A stretch of 64,000 nucleotides of DNA from Microtetraspora glauca (GCA_000721275.1 JOFO01000004.1:1-64000); one strand, 5' to 3'. Positions 6,946-18,074 are shown, numbered from the stretch's first letter. Notes: generated by a model not told the origin, from the letters alone. Made by a program: numbers and translations.

Positions 6946-8475
6946 GTGGACCCACTGAGACCCGGTCAGGACCCCGCGCAGATCGGCGGTCACGCCCTCC
7001 TCGGCCGGCTCGGTGCGGGCGGCATGGGGCAGGTGTACCTGGCGCGTTCGCCGGGCGGTGGCCTGGTCGCGCTGAAGGTGATCCGGGAGGAGATCACCGG
7101 ACACCCGGAGGCGCTGGCCCGCTTCCGCCGCGAGGCCGCCACGGTCCGTGCCGTGCGCAGCCCGCACACCGCGCAGCTCGTCGACGCCTCGCTGGACGAG
7201 GCGCCGTACTGGCTGGCCACCGAGTACGTGCCCGGACCGACGCTCCGTCAGGCCGTCGGCGGTGCAGGGCCGTTGGGTGCGGCGGACGGTCGCTTGCTGT
7301 TCGTCGCGCTGGCTGTGGCGCTGGACAGTGTCCACGCGTACGGGGTCACCCACCGTGACCTGAAGCCCCAGAACGTGATCCTCGCCGCCGACGGTCCCCG
7401 GCTCATCGACTTCGGGATCGCGCGCGGTCTGGACGACACGGCGCTGACCAGGACCGGTGCGGCGCCCGGAACGCCCGGCTTCACCGCCCCCGAGGTCCTG
7501 CTCCGCAACGAGACGTCCGCGCCCGCCGACGTGTTCGCCCTCGGCGCGACCATGGCGTACGCGCTGACGGGGCGCCCGCCGTTCGGCGAGGGTCCCGCCG
7601 AAGCCGTCTCCTTCCGGGCCGTGCACGAGGACATCGACCTCGGGGAAGAGGGCGAGGTCGACGCGGAGTTGGCGGACCTCGTCCGTGCCTGCGTGGCGAA
7701 GGACCCGGCGGACCGGCCGCGCCCGGCGGAGGTGATCGCCCGCTGCACCGCCCCGGGCGGGGCGGCGCTGCCCTCGACGCGCCTCGAACCGGACCCGGAC
7801 CTTTCGACCGCGCACTCGGCGCGAGCCGCCCGTCGCCGCCGCCCGTGGGGCGCGGTCGCGCTGGTCCTGGCGCTGACCGGAGTCGCGGGCACGGTCGCGT
7901 GGCAGACGTGGGACCGGGGCGACGCCGGCGGCGACGGGCGGCATCCCGGCGCCACCAGCCCCACCAGCCCCACCAGCCGGACCCCCTTGCCCACGGGCAC
8001 CGCCGACTCCGGTGCGAACCCCGAGGCCGCCCCCGGAGCCGCGACCGACCGGGCGCCGGCCGACGTCCGGTGGGCCCTGTCGACGGACCCGAAGCAGGCG
8101 CGGCTCGGTGCCGGGCAGTGCGACCGGGTGCCGGAGGCGGGGCCGTCCGGCGGCAGTTCCTCGACCACGGTGACGTACCAGGCCGGTGCCGCGTCCGTCG
8201 AGGTCAGCTTCTCGTTCTCGGGCGGGGAGACCTACCGCCTGGCCGTCGGCGTGAAGCCTCCCGGTGCGAAGGGAATCGGCCACGTCTCCCGGCCCGCGCG
8301 GACGACGGCGGCCGGACGGACGCTGGTCTACCCCCGGGACTTCCCGTCCGCTCCGGCCGTCACGTCGAAGGCGGGGGACTGGACGGTGGCCGTCTACCGC
8401 GCCGACGGCGACGACAAGGGCAGCTGGGAGCTCTTCGGCTGTACGGGCTTCCGCGCGGTGACGGCCGGGCGCTGA
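6946..8475 (+). CDS. Membrane Ser/Thr protein kinase (PknB-like) with extracellular sensor region
   Basis: 509 residues from GTG 6946. The Hanks-type kinase domain covers about 15-270: Gly loop GAGGMGQVYLAR (23-34), catalytic Lys44 in VALKVI, HRDLKPQN with Asp138, and the DFG Asp155 in LIDFGIARG. The activation segment has Thr-rich DDTALTRTGAAPGTPGF and an APEV-type motif. A basic stretch precedes one transmembrane helix (about 301-320). After a Thr/Ser/Pro linker comes a roughly 130-residue extracytoplasmic domain with two cysteines (in GQCDRVPEAG and ELFGCTGF), possibly disulphide-linked. All catalytic residues are present, so it is predicted to be active. The ligand and phosphorylation targets are unknown. 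Confidence 0.93.
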   Translation: MDPLRPGQDPAQIGGHALLGRLGAGGMGQVYLARSPGGGLVALKVIREEITGHPEALARFRREAATVRAVRSPHTAQLVDASLDEAPYWLATEYVPGPTLRQAVGGAGPLGAADGRLLFVALAVALDSVHAYGVTHRDLKPQNVILAADGPRLIDFGIARGLDDTALTRTGAAPGTPGFTAPEVLLRNETSAPADVFALGATMAYALTGRPPFGEGPAEAVSFRAVHEDIDLGEEGEVDAELADLVRACVAKDPADRPRPAEVIARCTAPGGAALPSTRLEPDPDLSTAHSARAARRRRPWGAVALVLALTGVAGTVAWQTWDRGDAGGDGRHPGATSPTSPTSRTPLPTGTADSGANPEAAPGAATDRAPADVRWALSTDPKQARLGAGQCDRVPEAGPSGGSSSTTVTYQAGAASVEVSFSFSGGETYRLAVGVKPPGAKGIGHVSRPARTTAAGRTLVYPRDFPSAPAVTSKAGDWTVAVYRADGDDKGSWELFGCTGFRAVTAGR

Positions 8476-8539
8476 CGCCGGGCGCCCGACGCCCCAGGCC
8501 CGTCCCGTTTTGCCGTCTCCGCAAGTTTCGTTGCCGAAG

Positions 8540-8601
8540 ATGTCGCTCCGGCGGAATCTGGCCGCACACGTGCCGCCGGAGAGAGCAGAGGGAGCGACAT
8601 G
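8540..8601 (+). promoter_or_regulatory. Nested or alternative hairpins masking the MFS ribosome-binding site
   Basis: 8540-8549 (ATGTCGCTCC) is an exact reverse complement of 8591-8600 (GGAGCGACAT), which contains the Shine-Dalgarno GGAG and the first two bases of the start codon. A second pair, 8546-8554 with 8573-8581 (9 bp), shares CTCC with the first left arm. The two pairings can form one bulged stem or compete with each other. Either way the MFS start region is drawn into secondary structure, which suggests translational control. Confidence 0.5.
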
Positions 8602-9987
8602 ACCGTGACGCACCACCCCGTCCACGACGTGCTGAGTGCGCGCAGACGCTGGACGGTCCTGGCCGTCTGCTGCCTGAGCATGTTCCTGGTGGGGCTGGAC
8701 ACCACCATCGTGAACGTGGGCCTGCCCGCCATCGGGCACGGACTGGACGCCGACACCCGCGGCCTCGAATGGATCGTGGACGCCTACACGCTCGTCCTGG
8801 CCGGCCTGCTGATCTCCTCCGGTGCGCTGGCCGACCGCTTCGGACGCCGCCGGGTGTTCCAGTACGGTCTGGCCCTGTTCGGCGCGGCCTCGCTGCTCTG
8901 CGCGCTCGCCCCGTCGGCGGGCTTCCTCGTCGCCGCCCGCGCCGTGCAGGGCGCGGGCGCCTCGATGCTCAGTCCCGTGGCGCTCGCGATCGTGGTGAAC
9001 GCGATGCCCGACCCCAAGGAGCGGGCGCGGGCGATCGGCGTCTGGGCGGCGGTGTTCGGTCTGAGCATGGCCGCGGGACCGGTCACCGGCGGCGCGCTGC
9101 TCGCGGCGCTCGACTGGCGGGCGCTGTTCTGGATCAACGGGCCCGTCGTCCTCGCCGCGCTGCTGCTCAGCGCCGTCTTCGTACCGGAGTCCCGGGCACC
9201 GCGGCCCCGGCGGCTCGACCTGCCCGGCCAGCTCCTGCTGACCGTCGTCCTCGTGATCGTGGTCGGCGTCCTGATCGAGGGGCCGCGCCTGGGCTGGACG
9301 TCGCCCGCGGCGCTGGCGGGGTACGCGGCGGCCGCCCTGGCGACGGCCGGCTTCGTGCGCGTCGAGTCCCGCAGGGCCGAGCCGCTGATCGATCCGCGGC
9401 TCTTCGCACGGCCGGCCTTCAGCGGTGCCGTCGTGGGCGCGGTGGCGGTCTTCGTCGCCCTCAGCGTGACCCTGCTGCTGAACACCCTCTACCTCCAGTA
9501 CACCCGCGGCTGGTCACCGCTTGCCGCCGGCACGGCCACGCTTCCGCTGGCCCTCGGGGCGATCGTCTGCGCGCCCTGGTCCGGCCGCATGGTCGCGCGG
9601 ACCGGACCGCGCCCGCCGCTCCTCCTCGCGGGCGGCTTCCTCACCGCCGGCGGACTCTGCCTGGTGGGGATCGCCCCGGACACCGACGTGGCCCTGCTGC
9701 TGGTCGCGTACCTGCTCATCGGCGTCGGCTTCGGCTTCGCCAACGCGCCGATCACCACCACCGCGGTCAACGGGCTGCCGCCGGAGCGCGCGGGCGTCGC
9801 CGGGGCGATCACCTCGACCGCCCGGCAGGTCGGTTCCGCCGTCGGCATCGCCCTCGCCGGCGCCCTGGTCGCCGGCGCCGGCCCGGCCGGGATCGCGTAC
9901 GCCTCCCGGCCGGGCTGGCTGCTGGTCGCGGTCTGCGGTGCGGTGCTCCTGCCGGTCGCCCTGGCGTCCCGGCCGGCGGAGCGGTGA
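8599..9987 (+). CDS. MFS drug efflux transporter (DHA2/EmrB-QacA type)
   Basis: 462 residues, with GAGGGAG six bases before ATG 8599. The first helix carries FLVGLDTTIVNVGLPAIG, the DHA2 signature around LDxTIVNVALP, and motif A appears as ADRFGRRRVF after helix 2. Motif C-like glycines and prolines (GLSMAAGPVTGGALLAALDW) mark a drug/proton antiporter. Twelve to fourteen hydrophobic helices follow, and the tail LASRPAER is short. It should expel a hydrophobic drug or metabolite in exchange for protons. No TetR or MarR gene lies beside it. Instead the leader holds overlapping inverted repeats that cover the ribosome site, so control may be at the RNA level. It converges on the lyase gene, with only nine bases between stops. 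Confidence 0.92.
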   Translation: MTVTHHPVHDVLSARRRWTVLAVCCLSMFLVGLDTTIVNVGLPAIGHGLDADTRGLEWIVDAYTLVLAGLLISSGALADRFGRRRVFQYGLALFGAASLLCALAPSAGFLVAARAVQGAGASMLSPVALAIVVNAMPDPKERARAIGVWAAVFGLSMAAGPVTGGALLAALDWRALFWINGPVVLAALLLSAVFVPESRAPRPRRLDLPGQLLLTVVLVIVVGVLIEGPRLGWTSPAALAGYAAAALATAGFVRVESRRAEPLIDPRLFARPAFSGAVVGAVAVFVALSVTLLLNTLYLQYTRGWSPLAAGTATLPLALGAIVCAPWSGRMVARTGPRPPLLLAGGFLTAGGLCLVGIAPDTDVALLLVAYLLIGVGFGFANAPITTTAVNGLPPERAGVAGAITSTARQVGSAVGIALAGALVAGAGPAGIAYASRPGWLLVAVCGAVLLPVALASRPAER

Positions 9988-9996
9988 CCGCCTCGC

Positions 9997-11427
9997 TCAG
10001 GAGGCGTTCGGGCCCACGTCGGCCGTGGTCAGCGGGCGGCGGACCGGAGCGAGGGTCGTGTACTCGTCGGCGCCGACGTCGCGGGTGGCCGTGCGGGCGT
10101 GCCCGTCGGCGTCCTCCGCCACCGTGAGCGAGGTGAGGGTGGCGGCGTCGACGGCGGGGCTGGCGGCGGTGAGCCGGTGGACGCCGTCCGCGTCCGCGCG
10201 CAGCAGCGGGTCGACGCGGCGGAAGCCGCCGGCCGGGATGCTGCCGTCGGAGGCGGCGCCCCACAGGATGTTGCCCTGCCAGGTGAAGCCGGGGGCGGCC
10301 GGCAGGTCGACGAGGCGGCCGGCGGAGGCGACGAGGATGTTGTCGGCGACGACCACGTCGCGCGGCGCGTAGGTCCGGCTCTCGCCCGAGATCGTGGCGG
10401 AGTTGCCCACCAGCGTGTTGTGCGCGACGACCGCCCGGTCGCAGGCGTCGTTCCCGCGCCGCTCCTCCGTCGTCTCGCCCGCGTGGTGGTCCTGGGTGGT
10501 GCCGCTGCCGATGACGAGACCGCGGGAGGTCGTGCCCGAGATGTGGTTGTTCACCACCAGGTGGTCGTTGCCGTAGAGGCGCACCCCGTTCGCGCCGCCG
10601 AGGACGTGGTTGCCCTCGACGGTGGTCGCGTTGCCGTGCCGCAGCACGATGCCGCCCTTGTTGTCGCGGAGCGTGTTGTACCGGATCGTGTTGCCGGAGG
10701 ACTTGACCGAGATCGCCTCCGGGTCGCCGTCGCAGCGCTCGAACAGGTTGTACTCGACGAGGGCGTCGGCCGTGGACAGGGCGCGGTGGCTGACGCCGAG
10801 CCGGATCGCCTCGCCGCCGTTCGCGCCGGTGTACGCGTGGTCCGCGAAGTAGTTCCGGAAGATGTGGGTCCGCTGGGCCATGGCCGTGGTCCCGGGCCCG
10901 TCCACGACCAGGAAGATGCCCTGCGAGGAGCGGTGGTGGAAGTGGTTCCGGTCGATCTTGGCGTCGTCGCCGCGGACCACCACCCAGTCCAGCCCGGCCG
11001 TGTCGGCGAGCTTGAAGTCGTTCCGGGTGAGCCGGATGCGGGAGCAGTCGGCCGGCACGGCCAGCGTCGACGTCTGGCGGAACGCGAAGCCGCTGAGCGT
11101 GATGTTGCTGGAGCCCGACAGCACGAAGCTCACCGGCCCGTTGAGCACCGCCCCGCCGCGGCTCGCGGAGACGACGGTGATCGGCGCGCTGGTGGTGCCG
11201 TGCTTGCCGGACACCCGGATGCCGCCCGACGGCACGGTGTAGGAGCCGTCGGCCAGGACGATGCGGTCCCCGGGGACGGCGGCGTCGATGGCGCTCTGCA
11301 GCGCCCCGATGCTGCCGACCGTCACGGTGCCGGCCGCGGCGGCCGTGCCCTGCGCCAGAGCCGTGAGCGGGACGGCGGTGGCCGCCGCGCCCAGCACGGT
11401 CCCCCTGAGAAACGTACGTCGTCGCAT
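9997..11427 (-). CDS. Tat-exported polysaccharide lyase, PL6 type (alginate/chondroitinase-B fold)
   Basis: 476 residues. The N-terminus MRRRTFLRGTVLGAAATAVP is a twin-arginine signal, so the folded enzyme is exported. The body is a right-handed parallel beta-helix with many NxxxxN/G turns (IRLTRNDF, IDRNHFHH, TIRYNTLRDNKGG). The segment EAISVKSSGNTIRYNTLRDN plus KGGIVLRHGN fits the PL6 active site. Lys242 and Arg263 are 21 residues apart, the spacing of the catalytic Lys/Arg pair in chondroitinase B, and the NGGEAIRLG motif upstream is typical. Expected chemistry is beta-elimination of uronic-acid polysaccharides such as alginate. It lacks a carbohydrate-binding module and stands alone, without neighbouring uronate catabolism genes. 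Confidence 0.88.
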   Translation of the reverse strand: MRRRTFLRGTVLGAAATAVPLTALAQGTAAAAGTVTVGSIGALQSAIDAAVPGDRIVLADGSYTVPSGGIRVSGKHGTTSAPITVVSASRGGAVLNGPVSFVLSGSSNITLSGFAFRQTSTLAVPADCSRIRLTRNDFKLADTAGLDWVVVRGDDAKIDRNHFHHRSSQGIFLVVDGPGTTAMAQRTHIFRNYFADHAYTGANGGEAIRLGVSHRALSTADALVEYNLFERCDGDPEAISVKSSGNTIRYNTLRDNKGGIVLRHGNATTVEGNHVLGGANGVRLYGNDHLVVNNHISGTTSRGLVIGSGTTQDHHAGETTEERRGNDACDRAVVAHNTLVGNSATISGESRTYAPRDVVVADNILVASAGRLVDLPAAPGFTWQGNILWGAASDGSIPAGGFRRVDPLLRADADGVHRLTAASPAVDAATLTSLTVAEDADGHARTATRDVGADEYTTLAPVRRPLTTADVGPNAS

Positions 11428-11516
11428 GAAGTGCCTCCTGAAGTGGTCGGCCTCCCACCCTTCCCGTCGCCCCTGCCGTCTCGCTCACGCCCCGCTAACG
11501 CGGTTCGCCGCCCCGG

Positions 11517-14500
11517 TCACTGACAGGCGCTCAGGTCGGTCGCGTACGCCAGGTCGCGCACGTCCGGGTCGGGATGCCGGCGCAGGGCGACCAGGGCCGT
11601 ACGGCACGGCGCCGGCCACGCCAGCCGTGTGCCGAGAGCTTGGGCGAGGGCGACGGCGAGCAGGCCCGGGACGAGTCCCCCGTCCTCGCCCAGGGTCCGG
11701 ACGGCACCGAGGGCGGGCGCCGGATCGGCGAGCGCGGGCCCGTACTCGTGGGCCTCCTCCAGCTCCTCGGCCGTCCGGAACGCCAGGACGGGACGGCCCT
11801 GGACCGCGGCGGTCACCTCGCGCAGGGCGGCCAGGCTCTCCGGCCCGGACGCCGTCAGATCGACCGCCCGGACCAGCAGCGCGGTCCGGATCGTGAGGAC
11901 CGCCGGCTCGCCCGCGAGCCGGCGCGCCAGGGCGGCGCAGTCACCGGGGGCCAGCCCCGGCGACCGCAGGAGCGACCGCAGGCGGCGGAGCGCCGGAAGG
12001 TCCCCGTCCCGTCCGCCCCCCTCCGGTTCGCCGGCCGCGACGCACGCCAGCAGCCGGTCCACCGCACCGAGCAGCAGACTGCCCGGAGCCACGCCCCCGA
12101 GCGGGTGCGGAAGCCCGGACCGGGCCACCTCCTGGAGTCCGCTGACCGCGTTCCAGGGCCGTTCGGTCCTGGTCAGGTCGGCGGCGAGGTCCGCGAGCGC
12201 GGTGCCCGCCTCCGGGGCGTACCGCGCCCAGCCGGCCAGTCCGGACACCGAGCGGAAGTCGCTCCCCGCACCCTCCGCGAACGCCAGCCGGGCCATCAGC
12301 CGCCCGAACCGCGCCCGGTGCGCCGGCGCCAGGGCGGCCGGGCTCACGTCGAGCAGCGCGCCGCGGTCGGCTTCCGTCCCGTCCACCGCCGACTCCAGCA
12401 CGGCCCACATCTCCGGGGCCGGCAGCAGCGCCGGCGCGAGGCCGACGACGGTCGCGCGCACGTCCGGATGGACGCCGGGCGCCCGGGCCACGGCCGTGAG
12501 GAGCGCGACGGCGGCGCCCGGCGGCAGGTGGTGGGCGGCGAGCCGGGCGGCGGTCTTCCGGACCGTGACCTTCACCCCCGACTCCCGCGTGAGCACGTCC
12601 TGGAGGAGGGCGGCGACCCGGCCGGGCCGGGCGTGCGCGGCGGCCCGCGCGGCGGCGGACCAGGCCGCGGCGGCCCGTTCGTCGCCGGCGTGGCCGAGAA
12701 GGGTGCCGAGGGCCGAGGCGGGATCGTCCGTGTGCGCGACGGCGTCCAGCGCCGCCGCGGCGAGCGCCCGGTCCGCCGGACCCGAGGAAGCGCGCCCTTC
12801 GACGTACCGGCGCAGCAGGGCGGGGCCGTGCTCCGGCACCGGCGCCACCGCGCGGAGCGCCGCGACCCGTTCACCGACGGCCCGGTCCGCGTCGGCGACG
12901 ACGGCCGCCGCCAGCCGGACCGCGGCCTCCTGCTGCCGCGGCAGCCACCGGCCGGCGTACCGGAAGTCCGGCAGCGGCCGGGCGGCCCCCGCCGGCGGGA
13001 ACCTGCCCCCGGGGCGTACGGGCTCCGCCAGCGCCGTGTCCAGCAGGTCGGTGCGCTCGGCGGCGAGGACGGCGAGCACCGGCGGCAGGAAGACCGCCGA
13101 CGGTTCCCGCGCCAGCAGTTCCGCGACGCGCGCGCCACGGGTCGCGGGGTCCGCGAGCCAGGCGGCGGCCACCTCGGCGAAGACCGCGTCCGGGCAGCCG
13201 GCGAGCGCCTTCTCCAGACGGTCCTGGAGCTCGGGTACGCCGTACGCGCGGCGTCCGCCGGACGCGACCAGCGCCAGCAGCGGCGCGACGTCGCCGCGGG
13301 CGGCGCTCCGGTCCAGCCACGGGCCGAGCGCGGCGGTCACGGCACCGACGCCGTCGGCGTCCAACGCGCCTTCCAGCGGCGGCATTTCGATGCTGCCGGT
13401 GTGTGCCGCCAGGGCCTCCAGGAGGCCGGCGGCCGTCGGCAGGGCGGTGCCCGGAGCCGTACGGTCGGCGAGCAGGGCCACAGCCACCGCGCGGACGGCG
13501 TCCACGGTCACCGGGGACCGGTCCCGGGCCGCGAGCGCGTCCCGGCACACGCGCTCCAGCGACGCCGTGCCGTCGCCGTCCGCGAGCGCGGCCACCAGGA
13601 CGGGCACGGGCACACCGGCGAGGGTCCCGAGGAAGTCCCCGCGCACGGAGTCCCACTCGTTCGCCAGCCCGCCGGCGGCGCGGGCGAGCACGTCCCGCAC
13701 CCGCTCCGGGTCGCGGCTGTGCGCGGCGTTGAGGACCAGCGACTCCCAGGCGCCGCCGCGGTCCTCCGCGTCCCGCGCGTGGAGGGCGGCCAGCAGTCCG
13801 GGGCGTGCCTCGTCGGGCGGCAGGAGGGCCAGCAGGTTCCGGCGGTCCCACGCGTCCTCGGTCCCTGCGAGGGCGGCCCGGGCCCGGGCGTGCCGCTCGG
13901 CGGGAGGCAGCTCGGCCAGGACACCGGGGTGGGCGCGGACGTGGCGGTCGCGCGGGCCGGCCGCGGCCACGACCGCGTCCAGGAACGCGCCCCGGCGCTC
14001 CGGCGGCAGCGCCCGCAGCAGCGCGGTGAAGGCGCCCCGGTGGAACCAGCGCGCGCCGAGCCGGGGCAGCGACGGCGGATCCGCCGCCACGAGCCGCCGG
14101 CACAGCGCCGGGCCGGCGGTCCGCTCCCAGCGCCGGTACGGGCGGCCGGGATCCGCGAGCCACCGCACGGTGCGCTCGGCGTCCACCGCGACGAGGTCGC
14201 CCAGCAACCGGACCGGGCAGGACGCTCGGCCCGTACGCCTCCAGCAGCTCCAGGACGCGCTCCGGCGCGGCGGGCAGCGCCCCGGCCACGCCCGCCGCGA
14301 CACGCGCCCAGCACGCGTCGCGCACCCTGCCGTCCAGGCCCGCCAGTCGACGCGCGACCTCGTCGAGGACCGCCGACGGGTGGCGGAGCGCCAGCGTGCT
14401 CCAGTCCTCGGCCTGCAGCGCGCCCGCCAGTTCGGGCAGCAGCCGTGCGGTGAACTCCGGGGAGCAGCCCGGCAGCAGGAGCGCCGCGTCCCGGTCGCCG

Positions 14501-14949
14501 TACTCCGCGCGCACCCGCCCGAGGAGCCGTTCGGCGAGCGCGGACCGGCGGCCGTCGCGCAGCAGGCGCGCCAGGCCGGCGCGGACCACCGCCGGCGCGT
14601 CGTCGTAGGCCGCCTCGACGGCGGCGTCCACGGCACCGGCAGCGTCCGCGGGAAGGCGGTGGACGGCGCGGAGCGCGTAGCGGCGGACCACCGGATCGAG
14701 GTCGCCCAGCCGGGCCGTCAGGTGCTCCAGGTCACCGGCGGCGTACGCCGCCAGCGCGCCCAGCCGCCGCTCGTACGGGCCGCGGGAGTCCAGCTCGGCG
14801 AGCAGCGGACGGAGCGCGCTCCCCGTGCCGTCGCCCGGGCGGGTGGCGAGCCGGTGCGCGGTGACGGCGGTGAACCGGAGCCGGGCGGAGTGGGGGAGGG
14901 GTTCGAGAGCGGCGAGCAGCGCGCCGGCGGTGGAGATCATCGCGGGCAT
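11517..14949 (-). pseudogene. Very large alpha-helical (HEAT-like) protein gene with one frameshift
   Basis: Two open frames join end to end. From ATG 14949 (or 14940) the first gives MPAMISTAGALLAALEPLPH to about LEAYGPSVLP. The second continues VRLLGDLVAVDAERTVRWLA down to the stop at 11517. Removing one C from the run read at 14215-14217 restores a single frame of 1,143 residues. The protein is a long string of Ala/Leu/Arg-rich helix pairs with recurring patterns such as LARLGDLDPVVRRYALRAV and HPDPDVRDLAYA, like HEAT/Armadillo scaffolds. No catalytic domain, signal peptide or membrane helix is visible. It may be a true pseudogene or a single-base sequencing error; the coding signature is intact on both sides of the break, which favours a recent or artefactual lesion. 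Confidence 0.8.
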
Positions 14950-14983
14950 TGTGCCCCGCCGCCGCCGTGCCCGCCCACCGAAT

Positions 14984-15850
<867 letters not shown>

Positions 15851-15946
15851 GCGCCCGCCCTCGCGCACGCGGTCCCGGACACCGGACGGTCCGACGATCA
15901 CGCCGTTATGCTGCGGCGTCCGCGACAGGCCAGGAAGGGACCGCCC

Positions 15947-16501
15947 ATGAGCAGCAGCACCACGACCTCCGCCCCGTTCCCCGACCGCACCGAGCTGCGC
16001 GGGGAGGGCCTCGTCCTGCGCGACTGGACGGAGGCGGACCTGGCCGCGATGCCGGAGCTGTTCGAGGACCCCGACGTCGCGTACTGGACGCCGATCGTCT
16101 CGCCCTTCGACGCACGGGCCGCCGCCGCCCGGCTGGCACGGGCCCGGCAGCTGAAGGCGGAGGGCACGACCCTCCTCTTCGCGATCACCGTCGACGGCGG
16201 CGCGCCGCTCGGCGAGGGCATGATGCGCCGCGTCCCCGGCGGCTTCGAGCTCGGCTACGCCGTCGGCCCCGCCCACAGGGGCCAGGGCCTGGCACCCCGC
16301 GCGGTGCGGGTGATGGCCGCGTACGCCGTCGAGGAGCTGGGCGCGGAGCGGGTGATCCTGGAACTGGAGGCGGAGAACACCGCCAGCGTCGCCGTCGCCG
16401 TCAAAGCCGGCTTCACCCTCCTCGACGTGCCCCTGATCGAGGGCGAGGAGAAGGGCCGCCCGTTCCGCCTCCAGACCTGGGGCCTGCCGCTGCCCCGCTG
16501 A
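15947..16501 (+). CDS. GNAT-family N-acetyltransferase
   Basis: 184 residues from ATG 15947, with GGAAGGGA upstream. TELRGEGLVLRDWTEADLAAM opens the fold, FELGYAVGPAHRGQGLAPRA contains the acetyl-CoA-binding R/Q-G-x-G signature, and ENTASVAVAVKAGFTLLDVP is the typical C-terminal strand-helix. It belongs to the same broad RimJ/RimL subgroup as the acetyltransferase at 5741 but is clearly divergent. Cytoplasmic; substrate unknown. It follows the PEP-mutase-like gene on the same strand after about 95 bases and precedes the lipid-kinase-like gene, with no overlap that would argue for coupling. Confidence 0.9.
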   Translation: MSSSTTTSAPFPDRTELRGEGLVLRDWTEADLAAMPELFEDPDVAYWTPIVSPFDARAAAARLARARQLKAEGTTLLFAITVDGGAPLGEGMMRRVPGGFELGYAVGPAHRGQGLAPRAVRVMAAYAVEELGAERVILELEAENTASVAVAVKAGFTLLDVPLIEGEEKGRPFRLQTWGLPLPR

Positions 16502-16626
16502 CCGCAGCCCCCCCCGGTGGGACCGGGTGTCCCTCCGCCGCACGGCCCCGCCGGGATGCCGCCGGGCCCGGGCGCGGGCAGGCTGGAACCTCGGACCGGC
16601 GGCACGGGCAGGGCGGGGAGGACGAC

Positions 16627-17985
16627 ATGACGAGGGCGCGGACGACGGACACCCGACCGGATGCGGTCGCGCGGCTGCTCGCGCGGCTCGCGCTGCTGGC
16701 GGCGCTCGGCTCCGTCGCCGTGCTCGCCCTGGCCATCGGGGACGGAGGGATCGAAGTGCTCGTCGCCGGCTTCCTCGGGCTGGTCCTCCTCGCCGTCGGC
16801 GTGTGGTGGATCGTCGCGCACCGCGGCGTGCTCCGGCTCCTCGGGGTGCTCCTCGCGGTCGGCGCCCCCGTCGGCGTCGTCGTCCTCTTCGCCCTCGCCG
16901 GCCTGTGGCTGACGGCCCTCGTCCTCGTCCTGTGCTGGGGGACCGCGCTCGCCTGCGCCCGGGCCGCCCTCCGCCGCTCCCGCCCGCCGCGCCCGGTGCG
17001 CACGGTGCCGGCCGCGCCGCCGCGGCGGCCCGTCCTCATCATGAACCCGAAGTCCGGCGGCGGGAAGGTCGAACGGTTCGGGCTCGTCGCCCGGGCGGAG
17101 GAGCTCGGCGCGCGGGTCGTCGTCCTCGACCCGTCCGCCCCCGCCGACGTGGCCGCGCTGGCCCGGCAGGCCGTCGCCGACGGCGCGGACCTGCTCGGCG
17201 TCGCGGGCGGCGACGGCACCCAGGCGCTGGTCGCGGCCGTCGCCGCCGACCACGACCTGCCGTTCCTGGTGATCTCCGCCGGCACCCGCAACCACTTCGC
17301 GATGGACCTCGGCCTCGACCGCTCCGACCCGTCCCGCTGCCTCGACGCGCTGACCGACGGCGAGGAACTGCGCGTCGACCTCGGCGACGTCTCCGGCCGG
17401 CCCTTCGTCAACACGGTCTCCTTCGGCGTCTACGCCGACGTCGTCCAGCGGCCCGAGTACCGCGACGACAAGGCGGGCACCGCGCTGACCCTCATGCCCG
17501 ACCTGCTCCTCGGCGACGGGCTGCGGCGGCTCGACGCCCGCGTCGACGACGTGCCGCTCTCCGCCCAGCAGGCCCTGCTCGTCAGCAACAACCCGTACAT
17601 CTCGCCCGACGAGCTGAGCGGCGCCGGCCGCAGGCCCCGGCTCGACGACGGCGAACTGGGCGTGCTCGGACTGCGCGTGGAGGACGCCACGCAGGCCGCC
17701 GACCTCGCGGTGCGCGGCTCCCAGTCCCCGGCGCTCACCGTGCTGTCCGCGCAGCGCGTCGAGGTCACCGCCGACGCCCCCGAGATCCCCGTGGCCGTCG
17801 ACGGCGAGGCCCTGCGGATGGCGCCGCCCGTCGTGTGCACGCTCCGCCCGCGGGCGCTGCGGGTGCTGCTGCCGCGCGACCGTCCGGGCGTCACCCTCCC
17901 CACCCCGCCGGTGCGCTGGCCCCGGATCCTCGACCTGGCCTTCGGCCGCACCGGCGGAACGGCCGGGAACGGGGACGGGAGCTGA
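16627..17985 (+). CDS. Diacylglycerol/lipid kinase family protein with N-terminal membrane domain
   Basis: 452 residues. The first about 120 form roughly four transmembrane helices (VARLLARLALLAALGSVAV onward to LVLVLCWGTALACARAALR). The remainder is a DAGK catalytic domain: VLIMNPKSGGGKVERF is the N-terminal phosphate-binding motif, LLGVAGGDGTQALVAAV carries the GGDGT nucleotide loop, and ISAGTRNHFAMDLGLD the following conserved loop. The C-terminal beta-sandwich has IPVAVDGEAL, the usual DGE motif. It should phosphorylate a membrane lipid with ATP at the inner leaflet. The fused membrane domain is a variation on the soluble DgkB/YegS form. GGAGGACGAC upstream supports ATG 16627. Confidence 0.9.
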   Translation: MTRARTTDTRPDAVARLLARLALLAALGSVAVLALAIGDGGIEVLVAGFLGLVLLAVGVWWIVAHRGVLRLLGVLLAVGAPVGVVVLFALAGLWLTALVLVLCWGTALACARAALRRSRPPRPVRTVPAAPPRRPVLIMNPKSGGGKVERFGLVARAEELGARVVVLDPSAPADVAALARQAVADGADLLGVAGGDGTQALVAAVAADHDLPFLVISAGTRNHFAMDLGLDRSDPSRCLDALTDGEELRVDLGDVSGRPFVNTVSFGVYADVVQRPEYRDDKAGTALTLMPDLLLGDGLRRLDARVDDVPLSAQQALLVSNNPYISPDELSGAGRRPRLDDGELGVLGLRVEDATQAADLAVRGSQSPALTVLSAQRVEVTADAPEIPVAVDGEALRMAPPVVCTLRPRALRVLLPRDRPGVTLPTPPVRWPRILDLAFGRTGGTAGNGDGS

Positions 17986-18074
17986 CGGCGTACGGTCCGG
18001 CACCGGAGCTGACGGCATGCTTCCGGCACAGGAAGTGACGGCGCACGTTCCGGCCCGTGACGTATCGTCCGGGC

